Of a DNA stretch of 64,000 bases, positions 63,966-64,000 are shown one piece after another. The notes beneath the pieces are model-generated. The model was not told the origin of the DNA, did no database searches, and was given only the letters and a program-made list of their open reading frames with translations. The first letter of the stretch is position 1, and every line of letters begins with the position of its first letter. Source of the DNA: Paracoccaceae bacterium. Lineage in GTDB: Bacteria > Pseudomonadota > Alphaproteobacteria > Rhodobacterales > Rhodobacteraceae. Both the position numbers and the translations under genes were made by a program. The stretch lies in contig JAIOYF010000003.1 of the NCBI GenBank assembly GCA_021741245.1, positions 62,001-126,000 of the forward strand, given 5' to 3'.

Positions 63966-64000
63966 ATGGATAGGGGCGGAATTTTTGCGGGGGACGATCC
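63966..64000 (+). CDS. pdxH: Start of a probable pyridoxamine 5'-phosphate oxidase (cut by window end)
   Basis: ATG at 63966 behind GGAAGGA (63954-63960) begins MDRGGIFAGDD and runs off the window. The GIFAGDDP start is what I recall for PdxH of Rhodobacterales, where it often lies beside fabI. Only eleven codons are visible, so the call is tentative. Confidence 0.5.
   Translation, partial: MDRGGIFAGDD

Overview
The window is chromosomal DNA from an alphaproteobacterium, most probably a member of the Rhodobacteraceae (Rhodobacter/Roseobacter group). The evidence is high G+C, a circularly permuted two-piece tmRNA gene, a GTTC-N7-GTTC (alphaproteobacterial) SOS box, a trgA-trgB pair, a photolyase-cyclopropane synthase pair behind an ECF-sigma-like promoter, and small Rhodobacterales-type families (DUF2842, DUF6524, DUF2065). 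Coding density is high. I found no phage genes, insertion sequences, CRISPR arrays, rRNA or ordinary tRNA.

Layout. 1-6.4 kb: SURF1 oxidase assembly factor, threonine synthase, M16 peptidase, GNAT acetyltransferase, a secreted metallo-hydrolase-like protein and an FAD-linked oxidase. 6.4-6.8 kb: tmRNA on the minus strand. 6.8-14.9 kb: an orphan PotD-like binding protein, AcuI-type acrylyl-CoA reductase, a class V aminotransferase-fold protein, photolyase, cyclopropane fatty acid synthase and trgAB. 14.9-28.7 kb: a carbohydrate utilisation locus. It has a LacI regulator, a complete CUT1-type ABC importer, a GH2 beta-mannosidase-like enzyme, a GH43 beta-xylosidase-like enzyme, two TIM-barrel sugar isomerase/epimerases and two Gfo/Idh/MocA dehydrogenases. 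Two tandem palindromic operators lie before the binding-protein gene. The arrangement suggests that imported oligosaccharides are cut inside the cell and the sugars are then oxidised or isomerised.

28.7-31 kb: a GntR-family regulator and a class III aminotransferase, with TTGATCA palindromes on both sides of the regulator. 31-49.9 kb: mostly housekeeping genes (pepN, rlmJ, a globin, pyrG, secG, purA, thiamine pyrophosphokinase, sdaA, a GST, rpiA, glutathione reductase), plus a large acidic protein of unknown function and a small sulfotransferase-like protein. 50-57 kb: hflK-hflC-DUF2065, a secreted FG-GAP protein, a [2Fe-2S] ferredoxin, a small SOS-boxed gene matching only the C-terminal OB domain of DnaE2, a peptidoglycan-binding lipoprotein, an HD protein and a DegP protease. 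57-64 kb: trpE, a PpiD-like foldase, an aminotransferase, a purine phosphoribosyltransferase, a LysE exporter, fabI and the first codons of a probable pdxH.

The most unusual signals are the stand-alone DnaE2 OB-domain gene with an SOS box against its start codon and no Shine-Dalgarno sequence; a three-copy intergenic hairpin-plus-tail repeat; the paired LacI operators; the TTGATCA operator set around the GntR gene; and the ECF-sigma-type promoter before photolyase-cfa. Homology calls rest on recognised motifs; no database search was run.
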